A DNA stretch of 64,000 bases, taken from the NCBI RefSeq assembly GCF_900167115.1, contig NZ_FUXZ01000004.1:124001-188000 (forward strand), given 5' to 3'. The position numbers and the translations under genes are program-made. Shown piece after piece: positions 55,289 through 64,000 of this stretch. The notes below the pieces were generated by a model that worked only from the letters and a program-made list of their open reading frames with translations, did not search any database and was not told the DNA's origin. The DNA comes from Eubacterium uniforme. GTDB taxonomy: Bacteria; Bacillota; Clostridia; Lachnospirales; Lachnospiraceae. How positions within the stretch are numbered: position 1 is the stretch's first letter; every line of letters starts with the position of its first letter.

Positions 55289-55412
55289 TATAAATACCTT
55301 CCTTCTCTCGTTTCTCCTGGTAACCCCAAGTTACCTTTAGTCTCTCTCATATGAATTTTGTCCTTTACGTAGTCATTTGTAAAAACCCAATTTTTGTAAA
55401 AACATTTTGCTG

Positions 55413-55556
55413 TACAGGGCTATACTATCTATCACGGACACTGCTCTCGCACATTGCGGGCTTCCCCTAGCGGAACTAAGTTCGCACTCGATTTATATCG
55501 GTGCTCACTAAGTACCGAGACCCGCTATGGTCCTTGCTAGATAGTATAGCCCTGTA
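55413..55556. ncRNA. 144-nt structured intergenic element, candidate RNA
   Basis: A perfect 19-bp stem (55413-55431 with 55538-55556; TACAGGGCTATACTATCTA) encloses a GC-richer core. On the minus strand the core can form GGAC/GTCC and GCGGG/CCCGC closing helices around nested hairpins TCGGT-ACCGA, GAT-ATC, GCGAAC-GTTCCGC and CGCA-TGCG. The composition differs sharply from the surroundings. It lies downstream of the aconitase gene and upstream of glgB. It is an RNA element or a structured mobile repeat; no family assigned. Confidence 0.6.
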
Positions 55557-55583
55557 ACTGAAAATGTTTTTATTTGATTATAC

Positions 55584-55616
55584 GAATACTAAGTAGCAAA
55601 TTGCTACTTAGTATTC
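55584..55616 (-). terminator. 33-nt perfect palindrome, likely aconitase terminator
   Basis: Arms GAATACTAAGTAGCAA and TTGCTACTTAGTATTC of 16 nt around a single base, 10 bases past the hydratase stop. There is no strong T-run on the minus strand, so termination is less certain. Confidence 0.5.
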
Positions 55617-55625
55617 AGTTAAATT

Positions 55626-57923
55626 TTATATGCTTTTATTATTATAATTAATCAAGCAACCTTTAAGGATGATTTCTCTTTCATCATCTGTCATTTCACC
55701 AAGTTTAAGTGTGAACTCTTTAAGTCCTTCACCTGGCTTAACAACGAATGCCTTGATTTCTGATTTCTTTTCCTTAACAGCATTTGCTACTTCAGGGATG
55801 AAGATGTAATCCCCGTTAGCAAATGGTAAGTTATCATCTTCAAAGATGAATGGAAGCATACCCCAGTTAATAAGGTTTGATCTATATCTCTTAGTAGCGT
55901 ATGACTTAGCAATGTTAGCCCAGCCACCTAAAACCTTCTGACATGATGCAGCCTGTTCTCTAGCTGAACCATCACCAGGCTTAACAGCGTAAATTGTACT
56001 ACCAACACCTGTATTTTCTTTTGAAACATCACTATATGTTTCTTTGATTGTATGCATAACATCCTTAAGTTCTGGAAGAACTTCACCCATGCACTTTCCT
56101 TCTTCTCTAGCCTTCTCAGCTGCCTGAACTTCCTTAGCTCTGCCAACGTAAGCAGGGTCTTTTCTTGAAAGTGTAAATTCAGCAAGACCAAGTGGGTTAG
56201 ATCTGTAACTTGATGTTTCACCTGATGGAATAAGTTCATCAGTTGTTGTAACTGGATCATGAATTTCAGATACAACCTTAATTACCAAGTTATCTGTAAG
56301 AGCTACCATCTTAGGCCAATCCTTGATGTTTGGTCCAAAGTGAATTTCTGCATTAGGATCTGCAACACCCTTTGAATCAAATACTCTATTTTCATAAATT
56401 GATTTATCAAAGTGATATGTAGGACCTGTAAGTTCAAAGTCCATATCCATTGCTGATGTAAGGAAGCCCTTGTTAGCAGCTGTAGCTGCAATTGATCTAG
56501 CATCCATAAGAGCAACAGATGAAATCTGACCATTCTGTAACTTACTACCTTCTCTGTTAGGGAAGTTTCTAGTAGAATGTCTGATTGAAAATGCATTATT
56601 AGCAGGTGTATCACCAGCACCGAAACATGGTCCACAGAATGCAGTCTTAAGAATTGCACCTGTTGCTAAAAGATCAGCAGCCTTGCCGTTCTTGAATAAT
56701 TCCATGTAAATAGGTGTAGATGCAGGATAAACTGATAAAGTAAATTCATCACATCCGATGCTCTTACCCTTTAAGATATCAGCTGCAGCACAGATGTTTT
56801 CAAATCCACCACCTGCACAACCTGCGATAATACCCTGTTCAACATAAAGTTTACCGTCAACAATTTTATCCATAAGTGAATATTCTACCTGACCATCAAG
56901 TGATACAAGTGCCTTCTTCTCAACGTCAGCAAGAATATCCTTAAGATTTGCATTAACTTCATCAATTGTATAAGTATTACTTGGATGGAATGGCATAGCA
57001 ATCATAGGTTTAATCTTATCAAGTTCAACATAAACAACTCCATCGTAATATGTAACTGCTCCAGGATTTAACTCCTTGAAGTCTTCACTTCTACCATGTA
57101 TATCAAAGAAATCCTTAATCTTATCATCTGTTCTCCAAATAGATGAAAGACAAGTTGTCTCTGTAGTCATAACGTCAACGCCAATTCTGAAATCAGCTGA
57201 AAGATTAGCAACACCAGGACCAACAAATTCCATAACCTTGTTATTTACATATCCATTAGCAAATACTGCTCCAATAATAGCAAGAGCTACGTCCTGAGGA
57301 CCAACACCCTTTGCAGGAGTACCTGTCATGTAAATAGCAATAACTTCTGGTCTGTTAATATCATATGTCTGTGAAAGTAACTGTTTTACAAGTTCAGGAC
57401 CACCTTCACCCATAGCCATAGTACCAAGTGCACCATAACGAGTATGTGAGTCAGAACCTAAAATCATCTTACCGCCACCTGCAAGCATTTCTCTTGCGAA
57501 CTGATGAATAACTGCCTGATGAGGTGGAACATAAATACCACCGTATTTCTTAGCACAAGAAAGACCAAACATGTGGTCATCTTCATTGATAGTACCACCT
57601 ACTGCACAAAGTGAGTTGTGACAGTTTGTAAGTACATAAGGAATAGGGAATTTTTCAAGGCCCGATGCACGAGCTGTCTGAATAATTCCAACAAATGTTA
57701 TGTCATGAGATGTAAGTTTATCAAACTTAATCTGTAATTTATCCATGTTGTCAGAAGTATTATGGTCTTTAAGAATATTATAAGCAATAGTACTCTTTAA
57801 AGCCTCTTCCTTTTCTACAAATCTACTACCGAGTTTTCCTTTAACTGCTTCTATACCTTCGTTAACTTCAATGATTTCACTACCGTCAACAAGATATGCG
57901 CCGCCTTCACTTAATTTAATCAC
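55626..57923 (-). CDS. aconitase-family hydratase
   Basis: A 765-residue protein of the aconitase superfamily with [4Fe-4S] cysteine segments ([10 protein letters not shown] region, [21 protein letters not shown]) and the substrate-binding [20 protein letters not shown]. The C-terminal swivel domain ([14 protein letters not shown]) is in the same chain. It probably interconverts citrate and isocitrate, or a related hydroxyacid, for glutamate synthesis. The large size fits the bacterial hydratase/AcnA-like group. Monocistronic. Confidence 0.9.
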   Translation of the reverse strand: MIKLSEGGAYLVDGSEIIEVNEGIEAVKGKLGSRFVEKEEALKSTIAYNILKDHNTSDNMDKLQIKFDKLTSHDITFVGIIQTARASGLEKFPIPYVLTNCHNSLCAVGGTINEDDHMFGLSCAKKYGGIYVPPHQAVIHQFAREMLAGGGKMILGSDSHTRYGALGTMAMGEGGPELVKQLLSQTYDINRPEVIAIYMTGTPAKGVGPQDVALAIIGAVFANGYVNNKVMEFVGPGVANLSADFRIGVDVMTTETTCLSSIWRTDDKIKDFFDIHGRSEDFKELNPGAVTYYDGVVYVELDKIKPMIAMPFHPSNTYTIDEVNANLKDILADVEKKALVSLDGQVEYSLMDKIVDGKLYVEQGIIAGCAGGGFENICAAADILKGKSIGCDEFTLSVYPASTPIYMELFKNGKAADLLATGAILKTAFCGPCFGAGDTPANNAFSIRHSTRNFPNREGSKLQNGQISSVALMDARSIAATAANKGFLTSAMDMDFELTGPTYHFDKSIYENRVFDSKGVADPNAEIHFGPNIKDWPKMVALTDNLVIKVVSEIHDPVTTTDELIPSGETSSYRSNPLGLAEFTLSRKDPAYVGRAKEVQAAEKAREEGKCMGEVLPELKDVMHTIKETYSDVSKENTGVGSTIYAVKPGDGSAREQAASCQKVLGGWANIAKSYATKRYRSNLINWGMLPFIFEDDNLPFANGDYIFIPEVANAVKEKKSEIKAFVVKPGEGLKEFTLKLGEMTDDEREIILKGCLINYNNKSI

Positions 57924-58012
57924 GTGATTTCCTCCTACTTATCCATAATGAATTCTATTAATTATACCATTTTTTGCCTTTCTTTACAACAACAGGCCGC
58001 TTTAAATCACTA

Positions 58013-58056
58013 AAAAACAGCCATACTCACTATCACCAGTGAACATGACTGTTTTA
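58013..58056 (-). terminator. terminator of the LRR gene pair
   Basis: AAAACAGCCAT and ATGACTGTTTT pair with one G-U, with additional CACT/AGTG pairing inside. TTTTTTAG follows on the minus strand. Confidence 0.65.
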
Positions 58057-58068
58057 TTTCACATTTTA

Positions 58069-59685
58069 CTAAACTATCTTGCAATTAATATGTGATTTTT
58101 TAAATAACCTCTTATATACTTTCTTCTTTGTTTTCGGAACTCTTATTATAACATTCTTAATTCCAGTGTATGCTTTTTTACTTACTTTTTTAAGTTTCGT
58201 TGTCTTAATAACTATTCTTTTTAACTTTTTACATTCAGCAAATGCTCCTGCTTTTATCTCTTTAATATTCTTTCCAATACTTACTTTTTTTATCTTTTTA
58301 TTTCCATAAAAAGCATTCTCTCCAATAGAAACAACTTTATATTTATATCCATTTATTTTAATTGTTGAAGCAATATTAATAGTCTTTAAGTTCTTTTTCA
58401 TTAAACCAACAACTTCAACTTTTCCAATTATTCCTTTATTATCTCCCTGTTTTAAAACTTTATATACAAGCTTTCCATCACTAATACTATCAGCATTTTC
58501 TGATTCTTTAATTATTGAATTAGAAGTAATATCAAACTCTCTTGTAATACTTCCACCGAATATACCCTTACCAGTTATAATGACTTTGCCTTTACCAGGT
58601 TTTATATTATTTTCATACTTTACAGTATAGTCCTCGCCTTCCTTTAGGCCGATCACATTTACCTTTGGAGTAATCGCTTTACCTGTATATTCAAACTCAC
58701 CCTTTTCCATTTCTAATTTGAAATTATTTAAACCTATTTTGGCACTTTCATCTAATGATTTACAATAAATTACATATGCATTCTCTCCATATTTAACCTC
58801 TGGTAAAACATATACATACGAACTTGAAACATCCCCTGTATAATTTGCCCAGCTTGAAAACAAACTATAATTACCTTCCGCCGCCACTACAAGTATACAA
58901 TTTGAAAGCTCATATCTGTATCCATCATTTTCAAACTTAGTTTTAGAAAGATCTTCTTTTCTAAGATTATACTCCACTAAAAAAACTTCTGCATATTTAC
59001 ATTCTTTATCTATCGAAACAATTACTCTACCACCCAATATATGTATTGAGTTTAATGGCTTAGTCAACCTGACAAGTTCTATATCACAATAGCCATGATT
59101 ACCATATTCTTTTAACATTTCAACGCTAATATTTAACGTACCCGATTTCATATAAAAATCAGATGTTTCTATAGCATTATAAGAATATTCTCCCACGTAA
59201 CCATTGATATTTATTGTAGGACCATCTATTTCCACCTTGCCAGTTGATTCAATCAATTCGGAAAAAGCAGTTTGATTATTCTTATTCGAAATCGTTAAAC
59301 TTCCACTTCCTGTAAATCTTATACCATTAGTATAAGCATTATATATACCAACAACACCTTTCCAAGTTGTTCCATTAATCACCGTTGCATCTACTTCATT
59401 TTCACCTTTTACTTCAATCTCTATATCTTCATCTCTAGACTCATATTTATATATAGCTATAGAAGAACCTTTGTAATTATCAAGGGTTAACTTCATTTTT
59501 TTGCCATCCCAGCTCAGCCCTTTAAATTGATGTTCTTCATCCATTAAAGTAAAACCATCTCCATTATAAACAACAATTCCTACGTCACCTTCTAGCGCAT
59601 ATACTTCATTGTTAAACTTAGCTATCGAAAGTACAACAATCAACATTAAAAATACTTTCAGAAAATTCATTAAATATTTATTCAT
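58069..59685 (-). CDS. secreted BspA-like LRR protein, paralogue 1
   Basis: A 538-residue protein with a signal sequence (LKVFLMLIVVLSIAKFNNEV), beta-rich carbohydrate-binding-like repeats, an Ig-like module EFEYTGKAITPKVNVIGLKE near residue 330 and a C-terminal LRR_5 block (ENAFYGNKKIKKVSIGKNIK). The last roughly 100 residues are close to identical, at DNA level too, to those of the next paralogue. AAGGGG precedes ATG 59685. Exported; anchoring is probably through the basic C-terminus. Confidence 0.83.
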   Translation of the reverse strand: MNKYLMNFLKVFLMLIVVLSIAKFNNEVYALEGDVGIVVYNGDGFTLMDEEHQFKGLSWDGKKMKLTLDNYKGSSIAIYKYESRDEDIEIEVKGENEVDATVINGTTWKGVVGIYNAYTNGIRFTGSGSLTISNKNNQTAFSELIESTGKVEIDGPTININGYVGEYSYNAIETSDFYMKSGTLNISVEMLKEYGNHGYCDIELVRLTKPLNSIHILGGRVIVSIDKECKYAEVFLVEYNLRKEDLSKTKFENDGYRYELSNCILVVAAEGNYSLFSSWANYTGDVSSSYVYVLPEVKYGENAYVIYCKSLDESAKIGLNNFKLEMEKGEFEYTGKAITPKVNVIGLKEGEDYTVKYENNIKPGKGKVIITGKGIFGGSITREFDITSNSIIKESENADSISDGKLVYKVLKQGDNKGIIGKVEVVGLMKKNLKTINIASTIKINGYKYKVVSIGENAFYGNKKIKKVSIGKNIKEIKAGAFAECKKLKRIVIKTTKLKKVSKKAYTGIKNVIIRVPKTKKKVYKRLFKKSHINCKIV

Positions 59686-59696
59686 TATTAATCCCC

Positions 59697-61352
59697 TTAT
59701 TGTTCGAATCTAACATTTTTTTCTTTTATTAATTTTTTATAATATTTCTTCATATTCTTTGGTACAACAATCACACAATTCTTTTTCACTCCAGAGTATG
59801 CCTTTTTACCAATCTTTTTTAATTTCTTTGTCTTAATAACTATTCTTTTTAATTTTTTACAATTAGCAAATGCTCCCTCTTTTATCTCTTTTACATTCTT
59901 TCCAATACTTACTTTTTTTATCTTTTTATTTCCGTAAAAAGCATTCTCTCCAATAGAAATAACTTTATATTTATATCCATTTATTTTAACTATTGAAGCA
60001 ATTTTTACACTTTTTAAACTCTTCTTTCTAAATCCTATAACTTCAACAGTTCCCGCCTTTTTCTTAGTTGCTTTTTTTATAACATTGTATTTATATCCCT
60101 TATCTTTAATAACACATGCTTTAGATATTTTTGTATCCTTCTTATCAGTATCTTCCTTATTAGTTTCTTTCTTGTCAATTTCTATCTGATACTTTACTAC
60201 AACTGTACCTTTATAATAACCTATACCAGTTATTACCACTTCTGCCGTTCCTACATTTGTATTGTTATTATAAAAAAATATATAATCAATTCCTGGTCTA
60301 AGTCCACAAACCTTCACTTTAGGTTTTTTCTCTTTCCCATCATATACGTATTTTTCAGAATCCAAACTTACCTTAAAATTTGAAATATCTGTTTCTGGAA
60401 CTCTTCCTAGTATTCCTGCTCCCATGTGATTAACATTCTGATATTTCTTATATGATACTTCTTCCCATAAATTCTCATCAAAATTCTTAGTAACGTATCC
60501 CACTTCCGTATAAATATAACCTTCTGGCTCCCTAGCATAACTATACACTGGACTTTGCCCTATAATAAGGCAATCAGAAAGTGATATCTCAGGATAATAA
60601 TCCCCATTTATTACCAATGCAAATATTGGTAAATCAATAGTTCTAGATCTTCCCGTAACACAATCTTTTTCCTCATATCTTGCTAATATAGTTCCGCCCG
60701 TTACATTTACCTTTTTTGTAACCGCAATTGTACTATTATAATATTCAAAATCAATCGTGCCATCATAATCTTCTCTAATCTCTTTGTATGGCTCATGATA
60801 TCCCATTACACATCCTGATTTCATTTCAAACGTATCAACATAAATAGCTCCATATCTACTGCTAGAAATCAAAGAAATTGTTGGTCCATCTACAATAACT
60901 CCATTATGAATATCTTCGTTATACTCCGAAGGAATTTGATTATCCGAAGAATAATAACCTATATTATGAAACTTTTCTCTTTCATGTTTTATTTCTAAAA
61001 ATCCATCTCCCTCAAATGTAATATCAACATTTCTAAGACCTATTGTGGATTTATTATCACTATCTATTATTCTATTCTTCCCCTTTACAATTATCTTAAC
61101 TTTTTCACATTTGTTTAAAGATGAAAATCTTATACCATAACCATCATAATTATTCATTGTAAGTGTATTATGCGCTGCATCCCAGCTTAGTCCATCAATC
61201 CCAGTTGGTTCTACATATTCATAACGATTAGCAGACCACACCAAAATACTAAAATCTCCCTCATCAGCACTAACAAAATCCTTCACGCATACCAAAACGC
61301 ATAACGTAACAAGAATAAGTAAAATCTTTTTTAATCCCTTATAACTATTCAT
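59697..61352 (-). CDS. secreted BspA-like LRR protein, paralogue 2
   Basis: A 551-residue protein with a signal peptide (KKILLILVTLCVLVCVKDFV), N-terminal SVLVWSANRYEY-type beta repeats, YVYDGKEKKPKVKVCGLRPG Ig-like module and C-terminal LRR_5 units ending with a lysine-rich tail. It lies 11 bases upstream of paralogue 1 and probably forms one transcript with it. GGAG precedes ATG 61352. Confidence 0.83.
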   Translation of the reverse strand: MNSYKGLKKILLILVTLCVLVCVKDFVSADEGDFSILVWSANRYEYVEPTGIDGLSWDAAHNTLTMNNYDGYGIRFSSLNKCEKVKIIVKGKNRIIDSDNKSTIGLRNVDITFEGDGFLEIKHEREKFHNIGYYSSDNQIPSEYNEDIHNGVIVDGPTISLISSSRYGAIYVDTFEMKSGCVMGYHEPYKEIREDYDGTIDFEYYNSTIAVTKKVNVTGGTILARYEEKDCVTGRSRTIDLPIFALVINGDYYPEISLSDCLIIGQSPVYSYAREPEGYIYTEVGYVTKNFDENLWEEVSYKKYQNVNHMGAGILGRVPETDISNFKVSLDSEKYVYDGKEKKPKVKVCGLRPGIDYIFFYNNNTNVGTAEVVITGIGYYKGTVVVKYQIEIDKKETNKEDTDKKDTKISKACVIKDKGYKYNVIKKATKKKAGTVEVIGFRKKSLKSVKIASIVKINGYKYKVISIGENAFYGNKKIKKVSIGKNVKEIKEGAFANCKKLKRIVIKTKKLKKIGKKAYSGVKKNCVIVVPKNMKKYYKKLIKEKNVRFEQ

Positions 61353-61461
61353 TTTAAACTCCTTTATAATTATTTTATAAATATACTATCACATTTCTAT
61401 AATTAAAAACAATCATATAATTCATTACAATATATATACACATATCCATCCCTAATTGTGA

Positions 61462-61491
61462 CAAAAAAGCGGTCACTTACGTGACCGCTCC
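61462..61491 (-). terminator. terminator of the sugar ABC operon
   Basis: AGCGGTCAC and GTGACCGCT form a perfect 9-bp stem with a 4-nt loop, followed by TTTTTTG on the minus strand. Confidence 0.9.
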
Positions 61492-61526
61492 CAATGAAAG
61501 GTTTTTATACATAAAAACTTAGATAG

Positions 61527-62570
61527 TTAAATGCTTTTCTTTTTTGAAATTACAACACTCTGAATTACAAGGAATACACAAAGCATTAATGCGATTGTAA
61601 TGCCTGTCCACCAAGCTTCATCAAAGCCTGCATTTGAAACAATATTCTGAATTGTACCAAGTGAAAGTACACCGAATAATGTTCCGATAATATTACCAAC
61701 ACCACCAGTAAGTAGTGTTCCACCGATAATTGATGATGCAATTGCGTTCATTTCCATACCAGCTGCATGACTTGCTGAACCTGATCCAACATGCATGAAG
61801 TAAACAAATCCACCAATTCCTGCAAGAAGTCCACAGATTAAATGTGATAAGAACTTTGTTCTCTTTACATTAATACCAAGCATCAACGCTGAATTTGCAT
61901 TACCACCAACTGCATAGAAGTTTCTACCAAGCTTTGTCCATCTTAAAACAACGAACAATAATGCAACTGTAACAAGTGCAACAACAACACCAATTTCAAT
62001 ATATGCATCAACGTAAATACCTCTTACGTTGTATGATCCCATATATGGAATTCTAATTCTTGTTCCTTTTAATTTAACAAATCCTTTATGTGCAACATTG
62101 AAAGGTTTGTTATTTACGATTGTTGTCATACCTCTTGCAAAGAACATACCTGCAAGTGTAACAATAAATGGCTGGATGTCTAAGTATGCTACCAAAAATC
62201 CTTGAACCACGCCAAAGAATAATCCAATTAAAATTGCAATCACTAATGCACCTACAACACTTCCATTATGTTTATCAAGATATACCGCACAGCTCATACA
62301 AACAAGTGCTGTAACACCACCAACAGAAATATCAATTCCACCTGTAATCATTACAAGACTAAGTCCACAAGCGAGGATTATAAGACATCCATTTGCATTT
62401 AATAAATTTAAGAATGTTTGTCCTCTTAAGAATGCTCCTCCTTGAAGAAGCATAGCTCCGATATACATCGCAAAGAATATCACTATAGTGATTGAAAACA
62501 AAAGATTGGTATCTGTCATATTTTTAATTCTAGCAAATACATTTGCTGAATCTTTTTTGTCTTTACTCAT
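61527..62570 (-). CDS. sugar ABC transporter permease (YjfF/RbsC family)
   Basis: A 347-residue permease with about 8-10 helices and family motifs (VMITGGIDISVGGVTALVCM, LNANGCLIILACGLSL, GGNANSALMLGINVKRTK, SSIIGGTLLTGGVGNIIGTL). Second permease of a YtfR-YtfT-YjfF-type importer, known in Escherichia coli for galactofuranose. The start overlaps the previous stop by one base (TAATG). Confidence 0.9.
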   Translation of the reverse strand: MSKDKKDSANVFARIKNMTDTNLLFSITIVIFFAMYIGAMLLQGGAFLRGQTFLNLLNANGCLIILACGLSLVMITGGIDISVGGVTALVCMSCAVYLDKHNGSVVGALVIAILIGLFFGVVQGFLVAYLDIQPFIVTLAGMFFARGMTTIVNNKPFNVAHKGFVKLKGTRIRIPYMGSYNVRGIYVDAYIEIGVVVALVTVALLFVVLRWTKLGRNFYAVGGNANSALMLGINVKRTKFLSHLICGLLAGIGGFVYFMHVGSGSASHAAGMEMNAIASSIIGGTLLTGGVGNIIGTLFGVLSLGTIQNIVSNAGFDEAWWTGITIALMLCVFLVIQSVVISKKKSI

Positions 62571-63634
62571 TATGCTACCTCCTCTTTACTTGCTTTCATA
62601 TTCTTTGAAAACTGTTTGATTTTTTCTCTAAATACTGGTGAGCTTACAACTACCAAAATAATAACTACGATTGCCTTATATGCTGGTAACGCATTTGAGT
62701 CAACTCTGTATTTATAAAGTGTTGTTGTAAGGAACTGAATAACATATGCACCGAGTATTGATGCAGTAAGATTAAACTTACCACCGCTTAATGCATTTCC
62801 TCCAAGTGCTACTGCAAGAATTGCATCCATTTCTATATCTTTTGCAATAACCGAGTAATTAATTGTTGAAAGTCTACTAACCTTAATCAACCCGGCTATT
62901 GCAACACAGAGGCCTAAAATTACAAAGCATAGAATCTTAATCATCTTAGGGTTAAGACCATTAAGTCTTGCTGAATTTTCATTTATACCAACCGCCTGAG
63001 TATATAGTCGAAGATTAGTGAGTTTAAGCACAATTGCCATTACTATTACACAGGCAGCTGCTATGAAAACTGGTGTAGGAATGGGTATTCCGGGTATATA
63101 TCCACCAAATATTTTAAAGCTCTTTTCTTTTACTTCTGGAAGCTCGTTATTGTTAACCCATGCTGCTATTGAACGTCCAGCTGTATATAAAATAAGGGTC
63201 GCAACCATTGGTTGTATTTTAAAGTGTGCAACTAACACACCATTAAATGCACTGAATAACATTGATACAACACAAGCTATAATAAATGCAACGATAATAG
63301 GTGCCTGAATATGATCAGGTCTTGTGTTTCTACCACAAAGTACTCTTAAAATTACACTTCCTGCGATAGCAATACCAGCACCAACTGAAATATCCTGTCC
63401 ACCACATGCTGCAGTAACAAGTGTCATACCAATTGCAAGTATTGCAAGTTCTGAACCATAATCAAGAATACTAATAATGTTTCCTGTTAATACCAAATCC
63501 CCCGTATTACTTTTACCTAGCTTGACAGCATAAAATGATGGATCTGCAATCAAATTAAATAACGCAAGAACAAGAAGCGCAGCAATTGGAATAATAATCT
63601 GATTTCTTAAAATCTTTGATTTAAAACTTTCCAC
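62570..63634 (-). CDS. sugar ABC transporter permease (YtfT/RbsC family)
   Basis: A 354-residue permease: IGMTLVTAACGGQDISVGAG, VAHFKIQPMVATLILYTAGR, VGINENSARLNGLNPK and VALGGNALSGGKFNLTASIL. It is the first of two permeases after the ATPase, in the same order as ytfR-ytfT-yjfF. The start is GTG, sharing one base with the upstream stop (TAGTG). Confidence 0.9.
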   Translation of the reverse strand: MESFKSKILRNQIIIPIAALLVLALFNLIADPSFYAVKLGKSNTGDLVLTGNIISILDYGSELAILAIGMTLVTAACGGQDISVGAGIAIAGSVILRVLCGRNTRPDHIQAPIIVAFIIACVVSMLFSAFNGVLVAHFKIQPMVATLILYTAGRSIAAWVNNNELPEVKEKSFKIFGGYIPGIPIPTPVFIAAACVIVMAIVLKLTNLRLYTQAVGINENSARLNGLNPKMIKILCFVILGLCVAIAGLIKVSRLSTINYSVIAKDIEMDAILAVALGGNALSGGKFNLTASILGAYVIQFLTTTLYKYRVDSNALPAYKAIVVIILVVVSSPVFREKIKQFSKNMKASKEEVA

Positions 63635-64000
63635 TAGTTTTCACCTCCTACGTTAGTAATCTCTACAACTTTTTTATTATTATTTTTATCACCTGCAATT
63701 GTCTTCATAACATCTGCACTATTAAGTTTATCGCCAACTAATTCTCCAACAACCTTGCCATCTCTCATAACAACTAATCTGCTACAAGTTCTAAGCATTT
63801 CATCTGTTTCAGAAGATATAAATGTAATACTCATACCTTCTGATGCAAGTTTAAGAACTAATTTTTGAATATCAACTTTTGTACCAACATCAATACCTCT
63901 TGTTGGTTCATCAAGTATTAAATACTTTGGCTTTGTAAGTAACCATCTTGCAAGAATAACCTTCTGCTGATTACCACCGGATAAAGACTTAATAGGGGTT
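63634..64000 (-). CDS. sugar ABC transporter ATPase (RbsA/YtfR family), partial
   Basis: The 3' end of a two-NBD sugar ABC ATPase. The visible 122 residues are the second NBD: signature SLSGGNQQKVILARWL, Walker B YLILDEPTRGIDVG, FISSETDEMLRTCSR, then RDGKVVGELVGDKL. The frame is open to the window edge, so the 5' part lies outside. It energises import of an aldopentose or galactofuranose-like sugar with the two permeases downstream. Confidence 0.93.
   Translation of the reverse strand, partial: TPIKSLSGGNQQKVILARWLLTKPKYLILDEPTRGIDVGTKVDIQKLVLKLASEGMSITFISSETDEMLRTCSRLVVMRDGKVVGELVGDKLNSADVMKTIAGDKNNNKKVVEITNVGGEN

Noticed and set aside
55413-55556. tRNA or tmRNA
   Set aside because: No T-loop GTTCRA, anticodon geometry or CCA end is visible; the closing stem is far too long for a tRNA acceptor.

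Overview
The window is AT-rich DNA from a strictly anaerobic, low-GC Gram-positive bacterium, most likely a Lachnospiraceae member (Butyrivibrio, Lachnospira or Eubacterium-like). This is inferred from strong AGGAGG-type ribosome sites, low-GC codon use, a flavodiiron protein, BspA-like repeat surface proteins, a secreted serpin, glycogen metabolism and RbsA/YtfR-type sugar ABC genes. I see no rRNA, tRNA or complete insertion sequence. Almost all genes lie on the minus strand.

Region 1 (1-2.7 kb): a divergent sensor kinase, a partial downstream membrane protein and a secreted protein.

Region 2 (2.7-11.3 kb): an accessory island. It holds two tandem candidate type I toxin-antitoxin loci (tiny hydrophobic peptides made opposite short convergent RNAs). 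The second abuts an IS3-family transposase remnant and has lost the toxin promoter. Between decayed fragments of capsule/phosphonate genes (capF, aepX) and a truncated unknown gene sit two compact operons of unknown function. One encodes a KAP-like P-loop NTPase plus a 230-residue helper; the other encodes a paralogue of the same helper plus two unknown proteins. The shared helper with different partners is the best candidate here for an undescribed, possibly antiviral, system.

Region 3 (11.5-27.2 kb): a capsule or cell-surface polysaccharide operon reading right to left from an extended -10 promoter near 27.2 kb. It encodes a sugar-nucleotide 4,6-dehydratase, PLP aminotransferase, initiating phosphoglycosyl transferase, three glycosyltransferases, polymerase, flippase, two LicD-type phosphotransferases (plus a dead third), an epimerase, an IspD-like cytidylyltransferase and a TPP enzyme broken by a frame-shifting deletion. 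Its 3' end is decaying into Region 2.

Region 4 (27.3-35.8 kb): an AlbA_2/Schlafen-type regulator, a DUF4143 AAA ATPase that truncates a lipoprotein gene, a secreted serpin with a lipoprotein neighbour, and an LRR surface protein. Two copies of a four-unit, 21-bp-period repeat precede the lipoprotein remnant and the serpin.

Region 5 (35.9-51 kb): a zur-znuACB zinc-uptake operon; a TetR regulator with an operator matching one at an AEC transporter; an operon of a flavin/ferredoxin protein, macrodomain and class M sirtuin; an Rrf2 regulator with repeated operator sites around a SnoaL-like gene; redox proteins (nitroreductase, flavin reductase, flavodiiron protein); and a strict 73-74-bp-period array of six 37-nt inverted repeats.

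Region 6 (51-64 kb): a large membrane-anchored protein, glgB, a 144-nt highly structured intergenic element, an aconitase-family hydratase, two BspA-like LRR paralogues and a YtfR-YtfT-YjfF-type sugar ABC transporter running off the window.
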